Shown: positions 36,225 through 45,187 of the stretch, one piece after another | How the letters are laid out: each line of letters opens with the position of its first letter | How positions within the stretch are numbered: the stretch's first letter is position 1 | Assembly (NCBI GenBank): GCA_002716045.1 | Contig: PAZC01000060.1 | Coordinates: 1 to 64,000 of the forward strand | Direction of reading: 5' to 3' | Origin: Opitutia bacterium | GTDB taxonomy: Bacteria; Verrucomicrobiota; Verrucomicrobiia; Opitutales; Seribacteraceae | DNA: 64,000 bases | Made by a program: the position numbers and the translations under genes | Notes under the pieces: model-generated | The model's database searches: none | What the model was told of the DNA's origin: nothing | The model's input: the letters and a program-made list of their open reading frames with translations, nothing else

Positions 36225-37257
36225 CGTCTCCTCCGCCGGTATCGAGTACGATTTCCTCGTCGTCCTCAAGTTCACGAACAATCTGAATCACGCGGTCTTG
36301 AGCTGCTTCAATTTCGGAAAGGCGCTTAGGTCCTAGGAATTCCAACTGTTCCTCCAAGTTTTCCACTGCCCTTCTGGACATCGTGGCGAAAACCACTTTT
36401 TTCAATTCGTGTGAAGCATTCTTCATCGCCAAGATGAGATCGTCTTGATCCACCTCCTTGACGATCTTGGCAACATCTGTGGGACTAAGTCGAACAAGAT
36501 CCTCGAAGCGGAACATTCGTTTCCGAATGGAAGAACCAAGTTTTGGATTCCTTTTCTCCAAATTCTTGATCAGTTCCTTGCCCTCCTCCTTGTCGATCCA
36601 ATTGAGCATATCGGCAGCAGCCTTAACACCGCCCATCTTGATGCGAGTTGCCCTTTCCTTGCGGGCCATGCGCCCCGTCAAAGTGTTTGCGACAAGCAAA
36701 GCTTGATCAGACTGCGTGGTTTCCATTGCTGCCACGCGTTCAATGATCTGTTCCTGCATCTGCAGTGGGAACATCTTCAACACATCCGATCCTTTTTCCG
36801 AATCGACGTTGGAAAGTACGAATGAGACGGTCTGCATCTGCTCAAAGCGCAAAACATTGTAGATTTGGCCCGGCTCCATGTCATCAATTTCATCCATAAG
36901 ATCCAAGTCGTCTCGCACCGGAGCTATCTTGTTCATCATGGAATTAGCCCGGAAATCGCCATGCGCTAGCTTTAAAGCCTTTTGGGCAAAGTCCATTCCG
37001 CCCAACTGAGAGTTCACGCTCTCCTCTATGATTTCCGAAAACTCTTCCAGTACCATTTCCTGCATTTCGGTATCAATGATACTGTATTCTGAGATTTCCT
37101 TGCAGATTGCCTGCGCCTGCTTCGAATCAAATCGCTTTAGCAAGGAAGCTGAGGTTTCAGGCCCCAAAACAACCATGAGCATCGCAAGTCGCTTGACCCG
37201 GCTCATTCTCCGGTAACGGTCATACGGTGATTCTTCGAGTACGTCTTCGGTTGCCAT
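36211..37257 (-). CDS. fliG: Flagellar motor switch protein FliG
   Basis: FRFEDLVRLSPTDVAKIVKEVDQDDLILAMKNASHELKKVVFATMSRRAVENLEEQLEFLGP. Confidence 0.97.
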   Translation of the reverse strand: MATEDVLEESPYDRYRRMSRVKRLAMLMVVLGPETSASLLKRFDSKQAQAICKEISEYSIIDTEMQEMVLEEFSEIIEESVNSQLGGMDFAQKALKLAHGDFRANSMMNKIAPVRDDLDLMDEIDDMEPGQIYNVLRFEQMQTVSFVLSNVDSEKGSDVLKMFPLQMQEQIIERVAAMETTQSDQALLVANTLTGRMARKERATRIKMGGVKAAADMLNWIDKEEGKELIKNLEKRNPKLGSSIRKRMFRFEDLVRLSPTDVAKIVKEVDQDDLILAMKNASHELKKVVFATMSRRAVENLEEQLEFLGPKRLSEIEAAQDRVIQIVRELEDDEEIVLDTGGGDVVVQ

Positions 37258-37275
37258 GACTTTGTCTCCTTTAAC

Positions 37276-38829
37276 TTACTGTCCAGTGTTAACCCAATTC
37301 TTGAGCGCAGTGCTCACGTTCTCGGGTTTTTCCTGAATTAGGTCGTTAAGCAATTCCGGGGTAAGTCCCTTGCCAATGCCTCGGGTTCCTGCCAAAGCCT
37401 GGGCATCCGCCTCGTCCAAAATCTCTACTTCGGTGGCAGTGGGCTTGAACTTCTTCAGCATGCGCAAGAAAACGAGGAAAATGCCAACTGCAATCACAAT
37501 GCCGACGACATTTTTCATCAGGGGACCCCATTGATCCAAAAAATCTTGCATTTCATTAAGTGTCGCGCCTGCGGCACCCATGAAAGGCTGGAACGGCACT
37601 TGTGCCACAGTTACGCTCAAGGCGTCGTCCACCGAGTCAAAACGAGCTCCGATTGCATTAATCACAGCCGTGTGAATCTGCTCCATCTCCGCTTCTGGCC
37701 GAGGCCCATCTTCGGGCAATGCGATGAGGACTGCAGCAGAAATCTCTTTGATGTCTCCCGGTTCGTCAACCGTCTCAGTGAGCTCACGGCTGATTTCAAA
37801 ATCGGTTGAAGTGGACTCTCTGGTCTCCTCGCTCATGCTTTGCAGAGACTGCTGGGCAGACGCATCTTGCGGCAAATTAGGCGTGTTAACGCTGGCACCA
37901 GTCCCTTTTGTGCTGGGAGCGGTTTCAGTCGTGGTCGCCTCATCCTTGTCCTTGGTTACTGTGCGTGGCACTTGACCTTCTGGATCGAAAAACTCCTTGA
38001 GATGTGTTTTGGACGAGTGTTCGAGCGAAACCGAGACCCGAGCGACAACGTTCTTTGGGCCAACTATGCGCGTGAGCATTGTTTCAATTTTCGCCTCGAG
38101 CCTTTTCTCGTGTCCTTCGCGAACCTTCATGTGGCCAGACGCGCTTGAAGCAAAACCACTCGCTGCAGATTCATCGGAAAGAGTATTCCCTTGATTATCC
38201 ATCACAGATACTCGGTCGCGTGAAACCCCCTTTACCGAGTTGGCAACAAGGAACTGAATCGCACTAACCGTCTTCTTTTCCAATATATTCCCGCCTGAAT
38301 TAACGAAAACAGATGCACTTGGACGATCATTGGGGTCTTCGGACAGGATTAGTTCGTTTTGTGGCTGAACGACCATCACGCGAGCCGACTTCACCTCATC
38401 CAGAGAAGAGATCGTACGAGCCAATTCTCCTTGCAAAGCCCTGACGTAATTAGTGCGTTGCACGAAATCACTGATCCCGAAGCCACCCTCGTCGAAAATC
38501 TCGAATCCAACGGATCCAGTGTTAGGCATGCCTTTGGCGGCCAAAGCCATCTTCAGCTTCGATGCTTCTTCCTGTGGAACTTTGACCGATGTGCCCGAGG
38601 GATCCAGTTCATATTCAACGTTACTGGCCTCGATGATCTCAATCACCTTGGGCATTTCCTCGGGTGCCACGTCCCTAACTAGTGGGACCAAACCGGAACC
38701 TCCGCTTGAGTAAGCGAGAAAAGCAATCGCAGCAATCAGAACACCAGCAGTGGCAGCTCCGAGGGTTAGTTTTTGGCCGGCGCTAGTGCCGGACCAGAAT
38801 TCCTTAATTTTTTCCAAGACTTCGTTCAT
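37276..38829 (-). CDS. fliF: Flagellar MS-ring protein FliF
   Basis: GFEIFDEGGFGISDFVQRTNYVRALQGELARTISSLDEVKSARVMVVQP. Confidence 0.97.
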   Translation of the reverse strand: MNEVLEKIKEFWSGTSAGQKLTLGAATAGVLIAAIAFLAYSSGGSGLVPLVRDVAPEEMPKVIEIIEASNVEYELDPSGTSVKVPQEEASKLKMALAAKGMPNTGSVGFEIFDEGGFGISDFVQRTNYVRALQGELARTISSLDEVKSARVMVVQPQNELILSEDPNDRPSASVFVNSGGNILEKKTVSAIQFLVANSVKGVSRDRVSVMDNQGNTLSDESAASGFASSASGHMKVREGHEKRLEAKIETMLTRIVGPKNVVARVSVSLEHSSKTHLKEFFDPEGQVPRTVTKDKDEATTTETAPSTKGTGASVNTPNLPQDASAQQSLQSMSEETRESTSTDFEISRELTETVDEPGDIKEISAAVLIALPEDGPRPEAEMEQIHTAVINAIGARFDSVDDALSVTVAQVPFQPFMGAAGATLNEMQDFLDQWGPLMKNVVGIVIAVGIFLVFLRMLKKFKPTATEVEILDEADAQALAGTRGIGKGLTPELLNDLIQEKPENVSTALKNWVNTGQ

Positions 38830-38886
38830 AAAATGTTCCGTTCAAAGGTTCGATACTTTGCTGTATTATAATCAAAGAATAATAAA

Positions 38887-39321
38887 CTACACGCGCATGC
38901 GCATGAGCTCTTTATAAGAATCGACTAGCTTGTTTCGCACTTGGATCATCAGATTGAAAGAAACTCCTGCTTCCTGAACCTTCACCATTGCTTCGTGGAT
39001 ATTGTCCGACTTACCGAGGATGAGGTCTTGCACTTCGTTTTTCGCTACCTTTTTCTTGTGGTCGACTCCCTTTACAAAGCTCTCGAACATTTGAGCAAAT
39101 CCAGGAGCAGTGACGCGATCCGCGGCAGGCCCTTGAACCGTGGGCACTCCCGGGGCTCTAACTGTGGGGTCCGCAACCGATGGCTCGGCAACACGGAGAC
39201 CGCCGCCCATATTGGCGCCAATTTCGTTGTTTGAAGCGAAATCCTCTAGCGAGGAAGGTCGCATATTCGGATTTTGATTAAGCAAATCCGCTAGACTTGG
39301 AAGGCTGGATATTTCATTCAT
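38887..39321 (-). CDS. fliE: Flagellar hook-basal body complex protein FliE
   Basis: NIHEAMVKVQEAGVSFNLMIQVRNKLVDSYKELMRMRV C-terminus. Confidence 0.92.
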   Translation of the reverse strand: MNEISSLPSLADLLNQNPNMRPSSLEDFASNNEIGANMGGGLRVAEPSVADPTVRAPGVPTVQGPAADRVTAPGFAQMFESFVKGVDHKKKVAKNEVQDLILGKSDNIHEAMVKVQEAGVSFNLMIQVRNKLVDSYKELMRMRV

Positions 39322-39341
39322 GGCGTTACCTTAAATTTCGT

Positions 39342-39782
39342 TCATCGCCCTATCGCGATAGCTTGCTGGGCCATCCGACGAGATGTTTTGACGACGGTGA
39401 GATTGGCCTCGTAAGCTCTAGATGCACTGATCAAATCGACCATTTCACGAGACATCTCGACATTTGGCATTTCCACCATGCCATTGTCATCAGCATGGGG
39501 GTGACCGGGATTATAAACCATTTTCCCGGGGGATGGGTCATCATAGACGTCGACAACCTTGACCCCTTTATACAGATTTTCGTCAACAAAGCCGGGAGTT
39601 CGCCGCTCGGGGCTAGTGATATACTCCTCAAAAACTACTTCCTTGCGTCTGTAGACGTTGCCTTCGTGGTCCTGCGTGGTATTGGCGTTCGCAATGTTTT
39701 GGGCAATGATTTCGAGTCTGATTTTCTCGGCCGACAAAGCACTGCCGGTGGACTCGACTCCAGGAATAAGGTTCATCGTCAT
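39342..39782 (-). CDS. flgC: Flagellar rod protein FlgC
   Basis: EIIAQNIANANTT...VEMPNVEMSREMVDLISASRAYEANLTVVKTSRRMAQQAIAIGR. Confidence 0.95.
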   Translation of the reverse strand: MTMNLIPGVESTGSALSAEKIRLEIIAQNIANANTTQDHEGNVYRRKEVVFEEYITSPERRTPGFVDENLYKGVKVVDVYDDPSPGKMVYNPGHPHADDNGMVEMPNVEMSREMVDLISASRAYEANLTVVKTSRRMAQQAIAIGR

Positions 39783-39805
39783 TGTTCGGAAGAGGGCTTG
39801 AGTTC

Positions 39806-40201
39806 TTAGATGCGGCCCTTAATGGCCAAGTTTAGTTCCTTGATCGAGCCACTAACCATTTGGGTTAGGTACTCGTAGTTGAGTGAATTTCGATTCATCG
39901 CGAGCAACTCCTCGTCCAATTGGACGGTATTCCCATCCATTCTCACAGGCTTAGCCTGAAGGTCCTCACGACTACGAGGCAGCAGGGACTTTACGCGGCG
40001 AAAGTCCTTTCTCTCCACGGCACGCCTCAATTCAACGGAAAAGTTTTTCGGGAGATCCCGACGCTTGAAGCCAGGCGTCTCTACGTTCGCCAAGTTGTTG
40101 GACAAGGTTTCGTGACGCAAATGGGTCGCGTCGAGCAACTTCTTGGCGACCAGGTAATTTTCCTGTTCGTAAAGGTTTTGTAATAGCACTGGCACAGCCA
40201 T
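39806..40201 (-). CDS. flgB: Flagellar rod protein FlgB
   Basis: ATHLRHETLSNNLANVETPGFKRRDL; start placed at ATG 40201, with GTG 40207 and downstream GTGs as alternatives. Confidence 0.92.
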   Translation of the reverse strand: MAVPVLLQNLYEQENYLVAKKLLDATHLRHETLSNNLANVETPGFKRRDLPKNFSVELRRAVERKDFRRVKSLLPRSREDLQAKPVRMDGNTVQLDEELLAMNRNSLNYEYLTQMVSGSIKELNLAIKGRI

Positions 40202-40213
40202 GGACACGCACGA

Positions 40214-40229
40214 TGCAAAACTTGTGCCA
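40214..40229 (-). promoter_or_regulatory. Putative sigma54 (-24/-12) promoter for the flgB operon
   Basis: Minus strand TGGCACAAGTTTTGCA, an exact match to TGGCACRNNNNTTGCW, directly upstream of flgB. Confidence 0.87.
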
Positions 40230-40421
40230 AAAATTTTGGGAGTTCCTTAATTCGTTGATAATAAGTGAGTAAAAATTGCAAACACTGAAATACACTCCAT
40301 TGGCTTAGTCGCGATTGGCAGAATTTTCCTAGGTGGTCTCAACTTAGAGACAAAGCCCGTTTTCCTTGCTAATCGGAAGAAAAAAGGCATAAATTCAACC
40401 CTTTCCAATCAGTGTTTCACC

Positions 40422-42008
40422 TTGAAAGCACCATCGTTTGAAGCCTCGGATTTAATACTCGACCACGAAGGATCAATTCTTCGTTGCGGGCAGGATTTTG
40501 CCGATTGGCTTGGGTTGAGTATTAAGGAGCTTACAGGACAAGCTTTTCACTTGACCCTCCTGAGTCGCCAACCCGAATGGAAAACATTGTTGAGAAAGGG
40601 CTTTCACCTGAAGGAGAAAATCGTACATCTGCCCCTTTATGAAAATGGTCTGTCTTCAGGTACTGGCGTAAATTTGAGGATAAATCCGTATGAAAACGTA
40701 TGTTTCGTTAGTGTAGTCCATGCCCTGGCTCCTCATGATGAGTTCAAGAAGTCGTTTTTTGGTGACATTCCACTGAACCCTGAAGTTTTCGGCCGTATGT
40801 TCCTTAGGCTGCAGACTGCAGAGGCTAGGCTTGCTGACTACATAAGCAACTTCCCGGGAATCTTCTTCACTCAACGGCCCGACCTCTCTTTTAGCTATCT
40901 TAGTAAAGGGATTCGCAATCTCTTTCCAAACGACTGGGAAGGCTTCGCAAAGAACAGCGGTCTTTTCCTCAGCTTCATCTACGAACAAGATCGGGAATAT
41001 TTTCACCAACAGCTTTTTGAAAAGCAGAGCCAAGGTGAGACCTTTTCGCTGAACTATCGCGTAAAACTGCCTCCGTCGGGGCAGGTCGTCTATCTCATGG
41101 ACGTGCGCACTCCCAAGATCACCGCCAACGGGAAACTGCTAGGGTATGATGGAGTTTTCTTGGACGTAACCCGCCAATCGATAGCGGAGCATCGTTTGTC
41201 TAATGCTGTTTGGCGGGAAGGTCTGTCAACTTTAACCAATGGTTTGGTTCATGACTTCAGCAATGTCATGGGGGGAATATTTTCCCTCAGTGAGCTTTAT
41301 CATGGCATGATGCAAAAAGATGACCCCATGACCAAGGGCATGGAGCAAATCAAACGAAGTGCAATGGATGCCCAAAAGCTAGTTCGCCGCATTATTGACT
41401 TACATCGTGAAACCTCGATTACGCGGTCTTTGCACGATCTGCGATTTCTGCTCAAAGACCAGATCGATCTCATTCAAATAATTATCCCGCGCAGCGCTAG
41501 CTTGGAAGTCGAGAACAAAGGGGGTCCTCTGCCCGCTTACGTGGAGGAAAACGGCTTTCGACAGACGATCCTGAATCTTTGCATCAATGCCAGAGATGCC
41601 ATTTCGAGAGGTGGCAAAGTTCAGGTCCGCTTGCGACGAGTGGCAAAAGGAGACTCCATAATGCGAGGAGCTTTCGCCAACAGCTACAAAGCCCCTCACA
41701 CCGGAGCTGAAATCGCCATTGCCGATGATGGTTCGGGCATTCCGCCCGAGAACAGCGAGAAGGTGTTTGACCCTTTCTTCACAACGAAGGATTCCGATTC
41801 GGGGTCGGGATTCGGGCTATATAATGCGAAGTTATATGTAGAAGATCACAATGGCAAAATTGGCTACAAGTCTCAACCGGACGTAGGGACAATCTTCTAT
41901 ATTTATCTCCCCTTGGCCGAAAAAGAGTCAGAATCGGATACGGATGTCACCAAGCAGCGGCACAAAAGCGCTCGTCGCAGTACGCGAGGATTGATGCCCA
42001 AGCAATGA
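40422..42008 (+). CDS. PAS-containing sensor histidine kinase, no receiver domain seen
   Basis: H-box LVHDFSNVMGG, N-box NLCINARDAIS, G-boxes IADDGSGIPPEN and FDPFFTTKDSDSGSGFGLYNAK; TTG start. Confidence 0.88.
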   Translation: MKAPSFEASDLILDHEGSILRCGQDFADWLGLSIKELTGQAFHLTLLSRQPEWKTLLRKGFHLKEKIVHLPLYENGLSSGTGVNLRINPYENVCFVSVVHALAPHDEFKKSFFGDIPLNPEVFGRMFLRLQTAEARLADYISNFPGIFFTQRPDLSFSYLSKGIRNLFPNDWEGFAKNSGLFLSFIYEQDREYFHQQLFEKQSQGETFSLNYRVKLPPSGQVVYLMDVRTPKITANGKLLGYDGVFLDVTRQSIAEHRLSNAVWREGLSTLTNGLVHDFSNVMGGIFSLSELYHGMMQKDDPMTKGMEQIKRSAMDAQKLVRRIIDLHRETSITRSLHDLRFLLKDQIDLIQIIIPRSASLEVENKGGPLPAYVEENGFRQTILNLCINARDAISRGGKVQVRLRRVAKGDSIMRGAFANSYKAPHTGAEIAIADDGSGIPPENSEKVFDPFFTTKDSDSGSGFGLYNAKLYVEDHNGKIGYKSQPDVGTIFYIYLPLAEKESESDTDVTKQRHKSARRSTRGLMPKQ

Positions 42009-42015
42009 ACAAGGC

Positions 42016-42600
42016 TTAATCGACTTGCCGCCAAGTTCTCCAAAAATCCAAACAATCACTGGGACAATCGTTCCCAAGGGTAACTGGAATAATGGAACGA
42101 ACAAGTACGATTAGATTTAGGCAAAGAAATGTGGTGGCGAATAATTTCCCCAAAAATTGCTCAAAAACATCCATGGTTAGCCAAGCGCCAAATCCACATG
42201 CCATGAGCGAAAGGAATGGACCACCAGCTATAACTCCAAGCAATGCTTTTCTGCTCAGGGACTCCCTGTCATAGCCAGTGAAACCCTGAAGGCTTGACCG
42301 GAAACTGAAAGCCCAGCGCAAGCGACCCGTTTTCTGTGGCGGCAAACCCGTCTCGAGTTGTTGACTGCCGAGTTCCTTGCCTCCAAGCTCTACTTCATCT
42401 GGTTTGCCAATTTGAATTTCCACTATTTCCTTAGTCAAAATCAAGGCTGGCAAAGCGTGTCCCATTTCGTGAATCAAGGCTGCCACGGGACGAAGCAACC
42501 AAATCAAGAGTAGAATCAATGCAAAACATATGGCCATCATCAACCAATCAGATTGCGACCAACCCAAGGATGCCGAGGCTAAGGAATAGCTAAATCTCAT
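42016..42600 (-). CDS. Membrane protein with HExxH motif, M50-like zinc peptidase or homologue
   Basis: VAALIHEMGHALPAL within hydrophobic segments; 194 aa. Confidence 0.6.
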   Translation of the reverse strand: MRFSYSLASASLGWSQSDWLMMAICFALILLLIWLLRPVAALIHEMGHALPALILTKEIVEIQIGKPDEVELGGKELGSQQLETGLPPQKTGRLRWAFSFRSSLQGFTGYDRESLSRKALLGVIAGGPFLSLMACGFGAWLTMDVFEQFLGKLFATTFLCLNLIVLVRSIIPVTLGNDCPSDCLDFWRTWRQVD

Positions 42601-42678
42601 CTTTCACTAGGGAAACGTCTTGTCAGTCGGGAGGCAACCCTTAGGGTACATCAATCTCTTGCCCCTTTGTTTTAACCC

Positions 42679-43125
42679 GTGTTCGATTCAATAAAAAAAG
42701 CTCTTTCGGGCAAACCCAAGGTTACAGTACCACATACCAAAGGACTACCCTTGACTGACAACGAACAATTTGGCGCGGGTGAAGAAAAGCAATGGATCGG
42801 GGTAGATCTCGACGGCACTCTTTGTCATACGGAGTCTTGGAAAGGTTTCGAGCATATTGGGAAACCTGTGCCCCTGATGCTGAAGCGAGTTAAAATTTGG
42901 ATTGAGATGGGCTATAGGGTCAAAATCGTAACTGCTCGCGCAGCTGACCCCGAGCAAGCAATTCCTCCAATCAAGGCATGGCTAAAGCAACAGGGCTTGC
43001 CAGACTTGGAAGTGACCAATGGAAAAGACATGGATATGATCGAGTTATGGGACGATCGATGCGTTCAGGTCATTCCCAACACAGGAAAGCCGGTTACTCC
43101 TATGGAGCGCGATGCCCGGCGCTAG
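42679..43125 (+). CDS. HAD-like hydrolase-type protein
   Basis: GVDLDGTLCHTESWKGFEHIGKPVPLMLKRVKIWIEMGYRVKIVTAR. Confidence 0.75.
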   Translation: MFDSIKKALSGKPKVTVPHTKGLPLTDNEQFGAGEEKQWIGVDLDGTLCHTESWKGFEHIGKPVPLMLKRVKIWIEMGYRVKIVTARAADPEQAIPPIKAWLKQQGLPDLEVTNGKDMDMIELWDDRCVQVIPNTGKPVTPMERDARR

Positions 43126-43234
43126 GAATCATGCTCCCAGTTGAATTTTGAAACTTTGCCCGATGTAATGCGTTATCATAAAAAAGCGCTAGTCGTTGGA
43201 CATATGGAAATATAAACCACCACTCAGGAATATT

Positions 43235-43807
43235 ATGAAGCTTACTAGTATGATTCTCTCCTTTTTGATGACATTCTGTGTTGTCAACATGCTTGCGGAA
43301 GACCGCAAGAAACCAGATCGGCGCCCCGGTCCTCAATCAGCCCCCGATCGCCCTTCCCGTGAAGAATTGCTTAAGAAATTCGACAAAGACGGTGATGGGA
43401 AGCTCGGCAAGGAAGAGCAGGCAGCTCTTCGTGCTGAGTTCGCAAAAAACCGAGGTCAAGGCGGACGCCCCCCAAGAGGTGGTGACCGCAAGCCCCCTGC
43501 CCAACTCCTTGAGAGATTCGACAAGGACGGTGATGGCGAGATCAGTGAAGAAGAACGTGGTGCAATGCGTGAAGAATTCGCTAAGCGTCGAGCTGAAACG
43601 ATGAAGAAATTCGACAAGGACGGGGACGGGAAACTGAACGAAGAAGAACGTGCTGCCCTCCGCAAGGAAATGGGGCAACGCCCTCGACCCGACGGCAAGC
43701 CAGGTGCTCGTCCTGGCGGCGGTGGCCGCCCCGGTGGCAAGCAAGGTGGTCGCCCTCCTCGCGAAGGCGGTCGTCCAAGCGGCAAGCCTGCTCCTAAAGA
43801 TGGCTGA
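43235..43807 (+). CDS. Secreted EF-hand calcium-binding protein
   Basis: Signal peptide-like N-terminus; three EF loops DKDGDGKLGKEE, DKDGDGEISEEE, DKDGDGKLNEEE; Arg/Gly/Pro-rich tail. Confidence 0.85.
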   Translation: MKLTSMILSFLMTFCVVNMLAEDRKKPDRRPGPQSAPDRPSREELLKKFDKDGDGKLGKEEQAALRAEFAKNRGQGGRPPRGGDRKPPAQLLERFDKDGDGEISEEERGAMREEFAKRRAETMKKFDKDGDGKLNEEERAALRKEMGQRPRPDGKPGARPGGGGRPGGKQGGRPPREGGRPSGKPAPKDG

Positions 43808-43828
43808 GATTTCAAGCAATTAAGTCTG

Positions 43829-43860
43829 AAAGGGGCGAGGCTTTGGTCTCGCCCCTTTTT
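43829..43860 (+). terminator. Rho-independent terminator
   Basis: aaaggggcgag-gctttggt-ctcgcccctttttt hairpin with T-tract after the EF-hand gene. Confidence 0.88.
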
Positions 43861-43924
43861 GCGTTGCTTTGAGGAGGGAGGCGAAACTAGATTCCCTCGC
43901 TCCTCATCCAGATAATCGAAAGGC

Positions 43925-45187
43925 ATGCCAAGGGTATTTGTAACAGGCTTAGGATTCGTCACCAGCATCGGAAACGATTCTGCCACGGTGGAAAAGCACC
44001 TGCGCGACATGGAAGGGGGTATTGGCCTGCATCCTGAACTGCAAGTTGAATCATCACCCGTAAAGGTGGCTGGCATCATAAAAGGTTTCGATGTCTCCTC
44101 ACTGGACCCGGAGGATTGGACTTATCCCGAACAATACCAAGTTCGACGAGACATGATTCGCAGTTTCTCGCCCCATGTTTTATATGCCTATTGCGCGATG
44201 AAGCAGGCAATCGAAGATGCCAATCTCGAGGCCGATGAAGTGAGTGATCCGGATTGCGGCTTGTACACAGCCTCGGGCGGCTCCATGCGTAGCGTGCACA
44301 AACATTTTGAGAAAATGGACCAACGGGGAGTAATGGCCTGCAATCCACTGGCCATAGTAGCTTCTGTGGCTGGTACCCTTAGTTTCAATCTAGTTGCGAT
44401 TTTTGGGATACGAGGATTTTCCGCGGGGATGGTTTCCGCATGCGCATCGTCTGGCCATTCCCTTGGGTTCGCTTTTGATGAGGTGAAGCGAGGGCGCCAA
44501 AAGCGAATGATCGTGGTTGGAGGCGAAGACTGCAATTTCGAGAGCATTGCGCCTTTTGCTGGAATGAGAGCGCTCTCCTTGGACCGCGATCCAAGCACTG
44601 CATCTCGACCATTTGACAAAACGCGCAACGGCTTCGTCGGAAGTGGTGGAGCCACCTGCCTTATCTTGGAAAGTGAAGAGGAAGTGGCGAGGCGTGAAGT
44701 TGCTCCATACGCAGAAATGATCGGATGGGGGCAATCAGCTGATGGCTACAACGTGGCAATTTCACATCCGGAAGGAAGAGGATTGAAAGAAGCAATGGTC
44801 AGAGCTTTGCGAGATGCAGAACTGAAACCGGAAGCAGTGGATTACGTTAACGCGCATGCACCCTCAACCCCAATTGGTGACGCATCTGAACTTAAGGCGC
44901 TGAAGACCGTTTTCCCAGAACCTATGCATGTGAAGGTTAGCAGTACGAAAGCTCTAACCGGACACGGATTGTCGCTTTCAAGTATAATGGAGGCGGGCTT
45001 CTGTTGCATTTCGCTCAAGGAGGGTTTCCTTCCTGGTTCAGCCAACATCGTCGAACTTGACCCCGAAACAGGGCATCTGGATGTTATCCTGAAATCAGAA
45101 GACACCCAAGCGGAAGTCACTCTCAGCAATAGCAGTGGATTCGGTGGCGCCAACGTTTCTGTTGTCTTCCGCAAATGCCAAATATGA
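43925..45187 (+). CDS. Beta-ketoacyl-ACP synthase (FabF-like)
   Basis: VSACASSGHSLG (Cys), VDYVNAHAPSTPIGD (His), STKALTGHGLS (His). Confidence 0.9.
   Translation: MPRVFVTGLGFVTSIGNDSATVEKHLRDMEGGIGLHPELQVESSPVKVAGIIKGFDVSSLDPEDWTYPEQYQVRRDMIRSFSPHVLYAYCAMKQAIEDANLEADEVSDPDCGLYTASGGSMRSVHKHFEKMDQRGVMACNPLAIVASVAGTLSFNLVAIFGIRGFSAGMVSACASSGHSLGFAFDEVKRGRQKRMIVVGGEDCNFESIAPFAGMRALSLDRDPSTASRPFDKTRNGFVGSGGATCLILESEEEVARREVAPYAEMIGWGQSADGYNVAISHPEGRGLKEAMVRALRDAELKPEAVDYVNAHAPSTPIGDASELKALKTVFPEPMHVKVSSTKALTGHGLSLSSIMEAGFCCISLKEGFLPGSANIVELDPETGHLDVILKSEDTQAEVTLSNSSGFGGANVSVVFRKCQI

Noticed and set aside
39999-40207. Using GTG 40207 as the only flgB start
   Set aside because: ATG at 40201 or downstream GTGs are equally or more plausible given the promoter position, so I reported 40201 with uncertainty.
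43456-44079. 207-aa ORF antisense to the EF-hand gene
   Set aside because: Low-complexity Pro/Ser composition mirrors the Gly/Arg-rich sense tail, and it crosses the terminator at 43829-43860.
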